Shown piece after piece: positions 1-12,500 of a stretch of DNA of 64,000 nt (position 1 is its first letter; each line of letters begins with the position of its first letter). Below the pieces are notes generated by a model, which saw only the letters and a list, made by a program, of their open reading frames with translations, was not told where the DNA came from and made no database searches. This stretch comes from Saccoglossus kowalevskii (lineage: Eukaryota > Hemichordata > Enteropneusta > Harrimaniidae), in the NCBI RefSeq assembly GCF_000003605.2, contig NW_003130130.1, forward strand, positions 1 through 64,000, in the 5' to 3' direction. A program made the translations under genes and the position numbers.

Positions 1-2710
1 TTGATATGTCATTCTATGCACCCCAGTCTGCTCTGGGTACACTGGTTCACATTCATTGTATACACCCTAGTCTTCTCTGGATACACCCCTGTCTGCTCTG
101 GATACACTGGTTCACTTGTTATTGTATACACCCCAGTCTGCTCTAGATACACTGGTTTACTTGTTATTGTATACACCCCAGTCTTCTCTGGACACACTGG
201 TTCACTTGTTATTGTATACACCCGAGTCAGCTCTGGGTACACTGGCTCACATGTCATTGTATACACCCAAGTCTGCTCTGGATACACTGGTTGATATGTC
301 ATTCTATGCACCCCAGTCTGCTCTGGGTACACTGGTTCACATGTCATTGTATACACCCCCAGTCTGCTCTGGGTACACTGGTTCACTTGTTATTGTATAC
401 ACCCCAGTCTGCATGGATACACTGGTTGGCATGTCATTCTATTCATCCCAGTCTGCTCTGGATACACTGGTTCACTTGTTATTGTATACACCCCAGTCTG
501 CTCTGGATACACTGATTCACTTGTTATTCTATACATCCCAGTCTGCTCTGGGTACACTGGTTGACATGTCATTCTATGCATCCCAGTCTGCTCTGGGTAC
601 ACTGGCTCACATGTCATTGTACACACCCCAGTCTGCTCTGAGGACACTGGTTCACTTGTTATTGTATATACACAAGTCTGCTGTGGATACACTGGTTCAC
701 TTGTTATTGTATACACCCCAGTCTGCTCTGGGTACACTGGTTCACTTGTTATTGTATACACCCCAGTCTGCTCTGGATACACTGGTTCACATGTTATTGT
801 ACACACCCCTGTCTGCTCTGGACACACTGGTTCACTTGTTATTGTATACACCCCTGTCTGCTCTGGACACACTGGTTCACTTGTTATTGTATACACCCCA
901 GTCTGCTCTGGGTACACTGGCTCACAAGTTATTGTATACACCCAAGTCTGCTCTGGATACACTGGTTCACATGTTATTGTATACACCCAAGTCTGCTCTG
1001 GGTACACTGGTTCACTTGTAATTGTATACATCCCAGTCTGCTCTGGATACACTGGCTCACACGTCATTGTATACACCCCAATCTGCTCTGGTTCACTTGT
1101 CATTGTATACACCCCAGTCTGCTCTGGACACACTGGTTCACTTGTTATTGTATACACCACAGTCTGCTCTGGATACACTGGCTCACATGTCATTATATAC
1201 ACCCCAGTCTGCTCTGGGTACACTGGTTCACTTGTTATTGTATACACCCCAGTCTGCACTGGATGCACTGGTTGACATGTCATTCTATGCATCCCAGTCT
1301 GCTCTGGGTACACTGGTTCACATGTCATTGTATACACCCAAGTCTTCTCTGGATACACTGGCTCACACGTCATTGTATACACCCCAGTCTGCTCTGGACA
1401 CACTGGTTCACTTGTTATTGTATACACCCAGTCTGCTCTGGGTACACCGGTTCACTTGTTATTGTATACGCCCCAGTCTGCACTGGATACACTGGTTGAC
1501 ATGTCATTCTATGCATCCCAGTCTGCTCTGGATACACTGGTTCACATGTCATTGTATACACCCCAGTCTGCTCTGGGTACACTGGTTCACATGTTATTGT
1601 ATACACCCCAGTCTGCACTGGATACACTGGTTGACATGTCATTCTATGCATCCCAGTCTGCTCTGGATACACTGGCTCACACGTCATTGTATACACCCCA
1701 GTCTGCTCTGGATACACTGGTTCACATGTTATTGTATACACCCAAGTCTGCTCTGGGTACACTGGTTCACTTGTTATTGTGTACATCCCAGTCTGCTCCG
1801 GATACACTGGCTCACACGTCATTGTATACACCCCAATCTGCTCTGGTTCACTTGTCATTGTATACATCCCAGTCTGCTCTGGACACACTGGTTCACTTGT
1901 TATTGTATACACCCCAGTCTGCTCTGGATACACTGGCTCACATGTCACTGTATACACCCCAGTCTGCTCTGGGTACACTGGTTCACTTGTTATTGTATAC
2001 ACCCCAGTCTGCACTGGATACACTGGTTGACATGTCATTCTATGCATCCCAGTCTGCTCTGGATACACTGGTTCACTTGTTATTGTATATACCCAAGTCT
2101 GCTGTGGATACACTGGTTCACTTGTTATTGTATACACCCCAGTCTGCTCTGGGTACACTGGTTCACTTGTTATTGTATACACCCCAGTCTGCTCTGGATA
2201 CACTGGTTCACATGTTATTGTACACACCCCTGTCTGCTCTGGACACACTGGTTCACTTGTTATTGTATACACCCCTGTCTGCTCTGGACACACTGGTTCA
2301 CTTGTTATTGTATACACCCCAGTCTGCTCTGGGTACACTGGCTCACAAGTCATTGTATACACCCAAGTCTTCTCTGGATACACTGGCTCACATGTTATAG
2401 TGTACACATCAGTCTGCTCTGGATACACTGGTTCACATGTTATTGTATACACCAAAATCTGCTCTGGACACACTGGTTCACATGTCATTGTATACACCCA
2501 AGTCTTCTCTGGATACACTGGCTCACATGTTATAGTGTACACATCAGTCTGCTCTGGATACACTGGTTCACATGTTATTGTATACACCCCTGTCTGCTCT
2601 GGATACACTGGTTGACATAACATTGTATTCACCCAAGTCTGCTCTGGATACACTGGCTCACAAGTCATTGTATACTCCCGCGTTTGGTCTGGATACACTG
2701 GGTCACATGT
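1..2710. repeat. Module C mosaic, first copy
   Basis: About 60 units of the C type. Markers are CTGAGGACACTGG near 640, two 36-bp short units (1066-1101 and 1821-1856), two GTTATAGTGTACACATCAG units starting at 2394 and 2529 (135 bp = 3 units apart), GACATAACATTG near 2613 and CCCGCGTTTGG near 2678. The TGTACACACCCCTG unit occurs near 805 and 2220. A 24-bp deletion near base 80 joins two half units. Bases 1 to about 1260 are paralogous to 54,324-55,680. Boundaries are set by the last C marker and are good to about one unit. Confidence 0.8.
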
Positions 2711-3540
2711 CATTGTGTACACCCCTGTCTGCTCTGGACACACTGGTTCACATGTTATTGTATACATCCAAGTCTGCTCTGGGTACACTGGTTCACATGT
2801 TATTGTATACACCCAAGTCTGCTCTGGGTACACTGGTTCACATGTTATAGTGTGCACCCAAGCCTGCTCTGGATACACTGGCTCACATGTCATTGTATAC
2901 ACCAAAGTCTGCTATGGATACACTGGCTCACATGTCATTGTATACACCCGAGTCTGCTCTGGATACACTGGTCCACATGTCATTGTATACACCCAAGTCT
3001 GCTGTGGATACACTGGCTCACATGTCATTGTATACACCAAAGTCTGCTCTGGATACACTGGCTCACATGTCATTGTATACACCCGAGTCTGCTCTGGACA
3101 CACTGGTTCACATGTTATTGTATACATCCAAGTCTGCTCTGGGTACACTGGTTCACATGTTATTGTATACACCCAAGTCTGCTCTGGGTACACTGGTTCA
3201 CATGTTATAGTGTGCACCCAAGCCTGCTCTGGATACACTGGCTCACATGTCATTGTATACACCAAAGTCTGCTATGGATACACTGGCTCACATGTCATTG
3301 TATACACCCGAGTCTGCTCTGGATACACTGGTCCACATGTCATTGTATACACCCAAGTCTGCTGTGGATACACTGGCTCACATGTCATTGTATACACCAA
3401 AGTCTGCTCTGGATACACTGGCTCACATGTCATTGTATACACCCGAGTCTGCTCTGGATACACTGGTTGAAATGTCATTCTATGCACCCCAGTCTGCTGT
3501 GGATACACTGGCTCACATGTCATTGTATACACCCCAGTCT
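2711..3540. repeat. Module B, first copy, with internal 360-bp duplication
   Basis: The B signature is present twice: GTTATAGTGTGCACC near 2845 and again 360 bp later, each followed by CAAAGTCTGCTATGG, the GGTCCACATG unit and the CTGCTGTGG unit. The module ends with a GGTTGAAATG unit near 3468 and a TCTATGCACCCC unit before the first CTGGTTACAC unit of module A. Confidence 0.85.
2727..3458. repeat. Exact 360-bp (8-unit) tandem duplication
   Basis: Bases 2727-3098 match 3087-3458 without a mismatch at an offset of 360, compared line by line. The left limit is CCCCTG against CCCGAG; the right limit is GGACAC against GGATAC. Zero divergence over 372 bases that include several rare variants shows a very recent unequal exchange or slippage event of eight whole units. 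Confidence 0.93.
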
Positions 3541-6500
3541 GCTCTGGTTACACTGGTTCACTTGTTATTGTATACACCCCAGTCTGCACTGGATACACTG
3601 GTTCACTTGTTATTGTATACACCCCTGTCTGCTCTGGATACACTGGTTCACTTGTTATTGTATACACCCCAGTCTGCTCTGGATACACTGGTTCACTTGT
3701 TATTGTATACACCCCAGTCTGCTCTGGATACACTGGTTCACTTGTTATTGTATACACCCCAGTCTGCTCTGGGTACCCTGGTTCACTTGTTATTGTATAC
3801 ACCCCAGTCTGCTCTGGACACACTGGTTCACATGTTATTGTACACACCCCTGTCTGCTCTGGACACACTGGTTCACTTGCTATTGTATACACCCCAGTCT
3901 GTTCTGGGTACACTGGTTCACATGTCATTGTATACACCCAAGTCTTCTCTGGATACACTGGCTCACACGTCATTGTATACACCCCAGTCTGCTCTGGACA
4001 CACTGGTTCACTTGTTATTGTATACACCCCAGTCTGCTCTGGGTACAATGGTTCACTTGTTATTGTATACACCCCAGTCTGCACTGGATACACTGGTTGA
4101 CATGTCATTCCATGCATCCCAGTCTGCTCTGGATACACTGGTTCACTTGTTATTGTATACACCCCAGTCTGCTCTGGATACACTGGTTCACATGTCATTG
4201 TATACACCCCAGTCTGCTCTGGGTACACTGGTTCACTTGTTATTGTATACACCCAAGCCTGCTCTGGATACACTGGCTCACATCTCATTGTATACACCCG
4301 AGTCAGCTCTGGATACACTGGTTGAAATGTCATTGTATACACCCCAGTCTGCTCTGGATACACTGGTTCACATGTCATTGTATACACCCCAGTCTGCTCT
4401 GGTTACACTGGTTCACTTGTTATTGTATACACCCCAGTCTGCACTGGATACACTGGTTCACTTGTTATTGTATACACCCCAGTCTGCTCTTGGTACACTG
4501 GTTCACTTGTTATTGTATACACCCCAGTCTGCTCTGGATACACTGGTTCACTTGTTATTGTATACACCCAAGCCTGCTCTGGATACACTGGCTCACATCT
4601 CATTGTATACACCCGAGTCAGCTCTGGATACACTGGTTGAAATGTCATTCTATGCACCCCAGTCTGCTCTAGATACACTGGTCCACATGTTATTGTATAC
4701 ACCCCATTCTGCTCTGGATACACTGGTTCACATGTCATTGTATACACCCCAGTCTGCTCTGGTTACACTGGTTCACTTGTTATTGTATACACCCCAATCT
4801 GCACTGGAAACACTGGTTCACTTGTTATTGTATACACCCCAATCTGCTCTTGGAACACTGGTTCACTTGTTATTGTATACACCCCAGTCTGCTCTGGATA
4901 CACTGGGTCACTTGTTATTGTATACACCCCAGTCTGCTCTGGATACATTGGTTCACTTGTTATTGTATACACCCCATCTGCTCTGGATACACTGGTTCAC
5001 TTGTTATTGTATACACCCCAGTCTGCTCTGGACACACTGGCTCACATGTTATTGTACACACCCCTGTCTGCTCTGGACACACTGGTTCACATGTTATTGT
5101 ATACACCCCAGTCTGCTCTGAGTACACTGTTCACATGTCATTGTATACACCCCAAGTCTTCTCTGGATACACTGGCTCACACGTCATTGTATACACCCCA
5201 GCCTGCTCTGGACACACTGGTTCACTTGTTATTGTATACACCCCAGTCTGCTCTGGGTACACTGGTTCACTTGTTATTGTATACACCCCAGTCTGCAATG
5301 GATACACTGGTTGACATGTCATTCCATGCATCCCAGTCTGCTCTGGATACACTGGTTCACTTGTTATTGTATACACCCCAGTCTGCTCTTGGTACACTGG
5401 TTCACTTGTTATTGTATACACCCCAGTCTGCTCTGGATACACTGGTTCACTTGTTATTGTATACACCCCAGTCTGCTCTGGATACACTGGTTCACTTGTT
5501 ATTGTATACACCCCAGTCTGCTCTGGGTACACTGGTTCACTTGTTATTGTATACACCCCAGTCTGCTCTGGACACACTGGTTCACATGTTATTGTACACA
5601 CCCCTGTCTGCTCTGGACACACTGGTTCACTTGTTATTGTATACACCCCAGTCTGCTCTGGGTACACTGGTTCACATGTCATTGTATACACCCAAGTCTT
5701 CTCTGGATACACTGGCTCACACGTCATTGTATACACCCCAGCCTGCTCTGGACACACTGGTTCACTTGTTATTGTATACACCCCAGTCTGCTCTGGGTAC
5801 ACTGGTTCACTTGTTATTGTATACACCCCAGTCTGCACTGGATACACTGGTTGACATGTCATTCCATGCATCCCAGTCTGCTCTGGATACACTGGTTCAC
5901 TTGTTATTGTATACACCCCAGTCTGCTCTGGATACACTGGTTCACATGTCATTGTATACACCCCAGTCTGCTCTGGGTACACTGGTTCACTTGTTATTGT
6001 ATACACCCAAGCCTGCTCTGGATACACTGGCTCACATCTCATTGTATACACCCGAGTCAGCTCTTGATACACTGGTTGAAATGTCATTCTATGCACCCCA
6101 GTCTGCTCTAGATACACTGGTCCACATGTTATTGTATACACCCCAGTCTACTCTGGATACACTGGTTCACATGTCATTGTATACACCCCAGTCTGCTCTG
6201 GTTACACTGGTTCACTTGTTATTGTATACACCCCAGTCTGCACTGGATACACTGGTTCACTTGTTATTGTATACACCCCAGTCTGCTCTGGGTACACTGG
6301 TTCACTTGTTATTGTATACACCCCAGTCTGCACTGGATACACTGGTTGACATGTCATTCCATGCATCCCAGTCTGCTCTGGATACACTGGTTCACTTGTT
6401 ATTGTATACACCCCAGTCTGCTCTGGATACACTGGTTCACATGTCATTGTATACACCCCAGTCTGCTCTGGGTACACTGGTTCACTTGTTATTGTATACA

Positions 6501-7260
6501 CCCAAGCCTGCTCTGGATACACTGGCTCACATCTCATTGTATACACCCGAGTCAGCTCTGGATACACTGGTTGAAATGTCATTGTATACACCCCAGTCTG
6601 CTCTGGATACACTGGTTCACATGTCATTGTATACACCCCAGTCTGCTCTGGTTACACTGGTTCACTTGTTATTGTATACACCCCAGTCTGCACTGGATAC
6701 ACTGGTTCACTTGTTATTGTATACACCCCAGTCTGCTCTTGGTACACTGGTTCACTTGTTATTGTATACACCCCAGTCTGCTCTGGATACACTGGTTCAC
6801 TTGTTATTGTATACACCCCAGTCTGCTCTGGATACACTGGTTCACTTGTTATTGTATACACCCCAGTCTGCTCTGGGTACACTGGTTCACTTGTTATTGT
6901 ATACACCCCAGTCTGCTCTGGACACACTGGTTCACATGTTATTGTACACACCCCAGTCTGCTCTGGATACACTGGTTCACTTGTTATTGTATACACCCCA
7001 GTCTGCTCTGGGTACACTGGTTATTGTATACACCCCAGTCTGCTCTGGACACACTGGTTCACATGTTATTGTACACACCCCTGTCTGCTCTGGACACACT
7101 GGTTCACATGTTATTGTACACACCCCTGTCTGCTCTGGACACACTGGTTCACTTGTTATTGTATACACCCCAGTCTACTCTGGGTACACTGGTTCACATG
7201 TCATTGTTTACACCCAAGTCTTCACTGGATACACTGGCTCACATGTCATTGTATACACCT
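3541..7260. repeat. Module A tract with five starts
   Basis: CTGGTTACAC starts lie near 3545, 4400, 4760, 6200 and 6650. The first copy is 19 units (855 bp) and lacks the CTCTTGGTACAC unit. The second is cut to 8 units (360 bp), passing straight from an ordinary unit to the AAGCCTGC and CGAGTCAGC units. The third is long and contains two rounds of the middle part. Irregular spots are a one-base loss near 4978 (CCCATCTG), CACTGTTCACATG near 5128, an extra C near 5150 and an 8-bp loss near 7018 (CTGGTTATTG). Confidence 0.8.
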
Positions 7261-7890
7261 TCTGTCTGCTCTGGACACACTGGTTCACATGTTATTGTAT
7301 ACACCCAAGTCTGCTCTGGGTACACTGGTTCACATGTTATTGTATACACCCAAGTCTGCTCTGGGTACACTGGTTCACATGTTATAGTGTGCACCCAAGC
7401 CTGGTCTGGATACACTGGCTCACATGTCATTGTATACACCAAAGTCTGCTATGGATACACTGGCTCACATGTCATTGTATACACCCGAGTCTGCTCTGGA
7501 TACACTGGTCCACATGTCATTGTATACACCCAAGTCTGCTCTGGATGCACTGGCTCACATGTCATTGTATACACCAAAGTCTGCTCTGGATACACTGGCT
7601 CACATGTCATTGTATACACTGAGTCTGCTCTGGATACACTGGTTGAAATGTCATTCTATGCACCCCAGTCTGCTGTGGATACACTGGCTCACATGTCATT
7701 GTATACACCCAAGTCTGCTCTGGATACACTGGTTCATATGTTATTGTATACACCCCTGTCTGCTCTGGACACACTGTTTGACATGTCATTCTATACACCC
7801 CAGTATGCTCTGGGTACTCTGGTTCACATGTCATTGTATACACATCAGTCTGCTCTGGATACACTGGTTCACATGTCATTGTATACACCC
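7261..7890. repeat. Module B, second copy
   Basis: Two AAGTCTGCTCTGGG units lead to GTTATAGTGTGCACC near 7381 with the AAGCCTGGTCTGG variant, then CAAAGTCTGCTATGG, GGTCCACATG, GGTTGAAATG, GGTTCATATG, CTGTTTGACATG and the rare CAGTATGCTCTGG near 7801. The AAGCCTGGTCTGG variant recurs near 8474 and 31,977, and CAGTATGCTCTGG near 32,391 and 38,301, linking these B copies to one lineage. An odd CACCTTCTGTCTGC junction lies near 7257. Confidence 0.8.
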
Positions 7891-8460
7891 CAGTCTGCTC
7901 TGGTTACACTGGTTCACTTGTTATTGTATACACCCCAGTCTGCACTGGATACACTGGTTCACTTGTTATTGTATACACCCCTGGCTGCTCTGGATACACT
8001 GGTTCACTTGTTATTGTATACACCCCAGTCTGCTCTGGATACACTGGTTCACTTGTTATTGTATACACCCCAGTCTGCTCTGGATACACTGGTTCACTTG
8101 TTATTGTATACACCCCAGTCTGCTCTGGGTACACTGGTTCACTTGTTATTGTATACACCCCAGTCTGCTCTGGACACACTGGTTCACATGTTATTGTACA
8201 CACCCCTGTCTGCTCTGGACACACTGGTTCACTTGTTATTGTATACACCCCAGTCTGCTCTGGGTACACTGGTTCACATGTAATTGTTTACACCCAAGTC
8301 TTCTCTGGATACACTGGCTCACACGTCATTGTATACACCCCAGTCTGCTCTGGACACACTGGTTCACTTGTTATTGTATACACCCAAGTCTGCTCTGGGT
8401 ACACTGGTTCACATGTTATTGTATACACCCAAGTCTGCTCTGGGTACACTGGTTTCACAT
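7891..8460. repeat. Truncated module A
   Basis: This runs from CTGGTTACAC near 7900 through CTGCACTGG, a CCCCTGGCTGC unit near 7980 unlike other copies, three ordinary units, the TGTACACACCCCTG unit near 8200 and AAGTCTTCTCTGG near 8295. It then changes to the AAGTCTGCTCTGGG units that precede module B. The last half of module A is missing. A single extra T in CTGGTTTCACATG near 8452 marks the junction. Confidence 0.75.
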
Positions 8461-8790
8461 GTTATAGTGTGCACCCAAGCCTGGTCTGGATACACTGGCT
8501 CACATGTCATTGTATACACCAAAGTCTGCTATGGATACACTGGCTCACATGTCATTGTATACACCCGAGTCTGCTCTGGATACACTGGTCCACATGTCAT
8601 TGTATACACCCAAGTCTGCTCTGGATACACTGGCTCACATGTCATTGTATACACCAAAGTCTGCTCTGGATACACTGGCTCACATGTCATTGTATACACC
8701 CGAGTCTGCTCTGGATACACTGGTTGAAATGTCATTCTATGCACCCCAGTCTGCTATGGATACACTGGCTCACATGTCATTGTATACACC
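8461..8790. repeat. Short module B
   Basis: GTTATAGTGTGCACC with AAGCCTGGTCTGG starts at 8461 and is followed by CAAAGTCTGCTATGG, GGTCCACATG, a second CAAAGTCTGC unit, GGTTGAAATG near 8721 and a second CTGCTATGG unit near 8751. The GGTTCATATG and CTGTTTGACATG units of complete B copies are absent. Confidence 0.78.
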
Positions 8791-11700
8791 CCAGTCTGCT
8801 CTGGGTACTCTGGTTCACATGTCATTGTATACACATCAGTCTGCTCTGGATACACTGGTTCACATGTCATTGTATACACCCCAGTCTGCACTGGATACAC
8901 TGGTTCACTTGTTATTGTATACACCCCAGTCTGCTCTTGGTACACTGGTTCACTTGTTATTGTATACACCCCTGTCTGCTCTGGATACACTGGTTCACTT
9001 GTTATTGTATACACCCCAGTCTGCTCTGGACACACTGGTTCACATGTTATTGTACACACCCCTGTCTGCTCTGGACACACTGGTTCACTTGTTATTGTAT
9101 ACACCCCAGTCTGCTCTGGGTACACTGGTTCACTTGTTATTGTATACACCCCAGTCTGCTCTGGACACACTGGTTCACATGTTATTGTACACACCCCTGT
9201 CTGCTCTGGACACACTGGTTCACTTGTTATTGTATACACCCCAGTCTGTTCTGGGTACACTGGTTCACATGTCATTGTATACACCCAAGTCTTCTCTGGA
9301 TACACTGGCTCACACGTCTTTGTATACACCCCAGTCTGCTCTGGACACACTGGTTCACTTGTTATTGTATACACCCCAGTCTGCTCTGGGTACACTGGTT
9401 CACTTGTTATTGTATACACCCCAGTCTGCACTGGATACACTGGTTGACATGTCATTCCATGCATCCCAGTCTGCTCTGGATACACTGGTTCACTTGTTAT
9501 TGTATACACCCCAGTCTGCTCTGGATACACTGGTTCACATGTCATTGTATACACCCCAGTCTGCTCTGGGTACACTGGTTCACTTGTTATTGTATACACC
9601 CAAGCCTGCTCTGGATACACTGGCTCACATCTCATTGTATACACCCGAGTCAGCTCTGGATACACTGGTTGAAATGTCATTCTATGCACCCCAGTCTGCT
9701 CTAGATACACTGGTCCACATGTTATTGTATACACCCCAGTCTGCTCTGGATACACTGGTTCACATGTCACTGTATACACCCCGGTCTGCTCTGGTTACAC
9801 TGGTTCACTTGTTATTGTATACACCCCAGTCTGCACTGGATACACTGGTTCACTTGTTATTGTATACACCCCAGTCTGCTCTTGGTACACTGGTTCACTT
9901 GTTATTGTATACACCCCAGTCTGCTCTGGATACACTGGTTCACTTGTTATTGTATACACCCCAGTCTGCTCTGGATACATTGGTTCACTTGTTATTGTAT
10001 ACACCCCAGTCTGCTCTGGGTACACTGGTTCACTTGTTATTGTATACACCCCAGTCTGCTCTGGACACACTGGTTCACATGTTATTGTACACACCCCTGT
10101 CTGCTCTGGACACACTGGTTCACTTGTTATTGTATACACCCCAGTCTCCTCTGGGTACACTGGTTCACATGTCATTGTATACACCCAAGTCTTCTCTGGA
10201 TACACTGGCTCACACGTCATTGTATACACCCCAGCCTGCTCTGGACACACTGGTTCACTTGTTATTGTATACACCCCAGTCTGTTCTGGGTACACTGGTT
10301 CACATGTCATTGTATACACCCAAGTCTTCTCTGGATACACTGGCTCACACGTCATTGTATACACCCCAGTCTGCTCTGGACACACTGGTTCACTTGTTAT
10401 TGTATACACCCCAGTCTGCTCTGGGTACACTGGTTCACTTGTTATTGTATACACCCCAGTCTGCACTGGATACACTGGTTGACATGTCATTCCATGCATC
10501 CCAGTCTGCTCTGGATACACTGGTTCACTTGTTATTGTATACACCCCAGTCTGCTCTGGATACACTGGTTCACTTGTTATTGTATACACCCAAGCCTGCT
10601 CTGGATACACTGGCTCACATCTCATTGTATACACCCGAGTCAGCTCTGGATACACTGGTTGAAATGTCATTCTATGCACCCCAGTCTGCTCTAGATACAC
10701 TGGTCCACATGTTATTGTATACACCCCAGTCTGCTCTGGATACACTGGTTCACATGTCACTGTATACACCCCAGTCTGCTCTGGTTACACTGGTTCACTT
10801 GTTATTGTATACACCCCAGTCTGCACTGGATACACTGGTTCACTTGTTATTGTATACACCCCAGTCTGCTCTTGGTACACTGGTTCACTTGTTATTGTAT
10901 ACACCCCAGTCTGCTCTGGATACACTGGTTCACTTGTTATTGTATACACCCCAGTCTGCTCTGGATACATTGGTTCACTTGTTATTGTATACACCCCAGT
11001 CTGCTCTGGGTACACTGGTTCACTTGTTATTGTATACACCCCAGTCTGCTCTGGACACACTGGTTCACATGTTATTGTACACACCCCTGTCTGCTCTGGA
11101 CACACTGGTTCACTTGTTATTGTATACACCCCAGTCTCCTCTGGGTACACTGGTTCACATGTCATTGTATACACCCAAGTCTTCTCTGGATACACTGGCT
11201 CACACGTCATTGTATACACCCCAGCCTGCTCTGGACACACTGGTTCACTTGTTATTGTATACACCCCAGTCTGCTCTGGGTACACTGGTTCACTTGTTAT
11301 TGTATACACCCCAGTCTGCACTGGATACACTGGTTGACATGTCATTCCATGCATCCCAGTCTGCTCTGGATACACTGGTTCACTTGTTATTGTATACACC
11401 CCAGTCTGCTCTTGGTACACTGGTTCACTTGTTATTGTATACACCCCAGTCTGCTCTGGATACACTGGTTCACTTGTTATTGTATACACCCCAGTCTGCT
11501 CTGGATACACTGGTTCACTTGTTATTGTATACACCCCAGTCTGCTCTGGGTACACTGGTTCACTTGTTATTGTATACACCCCAGTCTGCTCTGGACACAC
11601 TGGTTCACATGTTATTGTACACACCCCTGTCTGCTCTGGACACACTGGTTCACTTGTTATTGTATACACCCCAGTCTGCTCTGGGTACACTGGTTCACAT

Positions 11701-12500
11701 GTCATTGTATACACCCAAGTCTTCTCTGGATACACTGGCTCACACGTCATTGTATACACCCCAGCCTGCTCTGGACACACTGGTTCACTTGTTATTGTAT
11801 ACACCCCAGTCTGCTCTGGGTACACTGGTTCACTTGTTATTGTATACACCCCAGTCTGCACTGGATACACTGGTTGACATGTCATTCCATGCATCCCAGT
11901 CTGCTCTGGATACACTGGTTCACTTGTTATTGTATACACCCCAGTCTGCTCTGGGTACACTGGTTCACTTGTTATTGTATACACCCAAGCCTGCTCTGGA
12001 TACACTGGCTCACATCTCATTGTATACACCCAAGTCAGCTCTGGATACACTGGTTGAAATGTCATTCTATGCACCCCAGTCTGCTCTAGATACACTGGTC
12101 CACATGTTATTGTATACACCCCAGTCTGCTCTGGATACACTGGTTCACATGTCATTGTATACACCCCAGTCTGCTCTGGTTACACTGGTTCACTTGTTAT
12201 TGTATACACCCCAGTCTGCACTGGATACACTGGTTCACTTGTTATTGTATACACCCCAGTCTGCTCTTGGTACACTGTTTTCACTTGTTATTGTATACAC
12301 CCCAGTCTGCTCTGGATACACTGGTTCACTTGTTATTGTATACACCCCAGTCTGCTCTGGGTACACTGGTTCACTTGTTATTGTATACACCCCAGTCTGC
12401 TCTGGACGCACTGGTTCACATGTTATTGTACACACCCCTGTCTGCTCTGGACACACTGGTTCACTTGTTATTGTATACACCCCAGTCTGCTCTGGGTACA
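8791..12500. repeat. Module A tract with 990-bp periodicity
   Basis: CTGGTTACAC units lie near 9791, 10,781 and 12,176, giving steps of 990 bp (22 units) and 1,395 bp (31 units). The 990-bp copy is the 20-unit archetype with extra units of the CTGTTCTGGG and AAGTCTTCTCTGG type. The longest forward open frame in the window (8504-12,643) overlies this tract. An extra T near 12,280 (CACTGTTTTCACTTG) marks the right part. Confidence 0.82.
9571..11273. repeat. Near-identical 713-bp copies at 990-bp spacing
   Basis: Bases 9571-10,283 match 10,561-11,273 with one mismatch (position 9783, CCGGTCTGC against CCAGTCTGC). Both carry the rare variants CTGGATACATTGG, CCAGTCTCCTCTGGG and CATGTCACTGTATAC, so they are direct copies of each other and not merely members of the same module. 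Confidence 0.92.
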
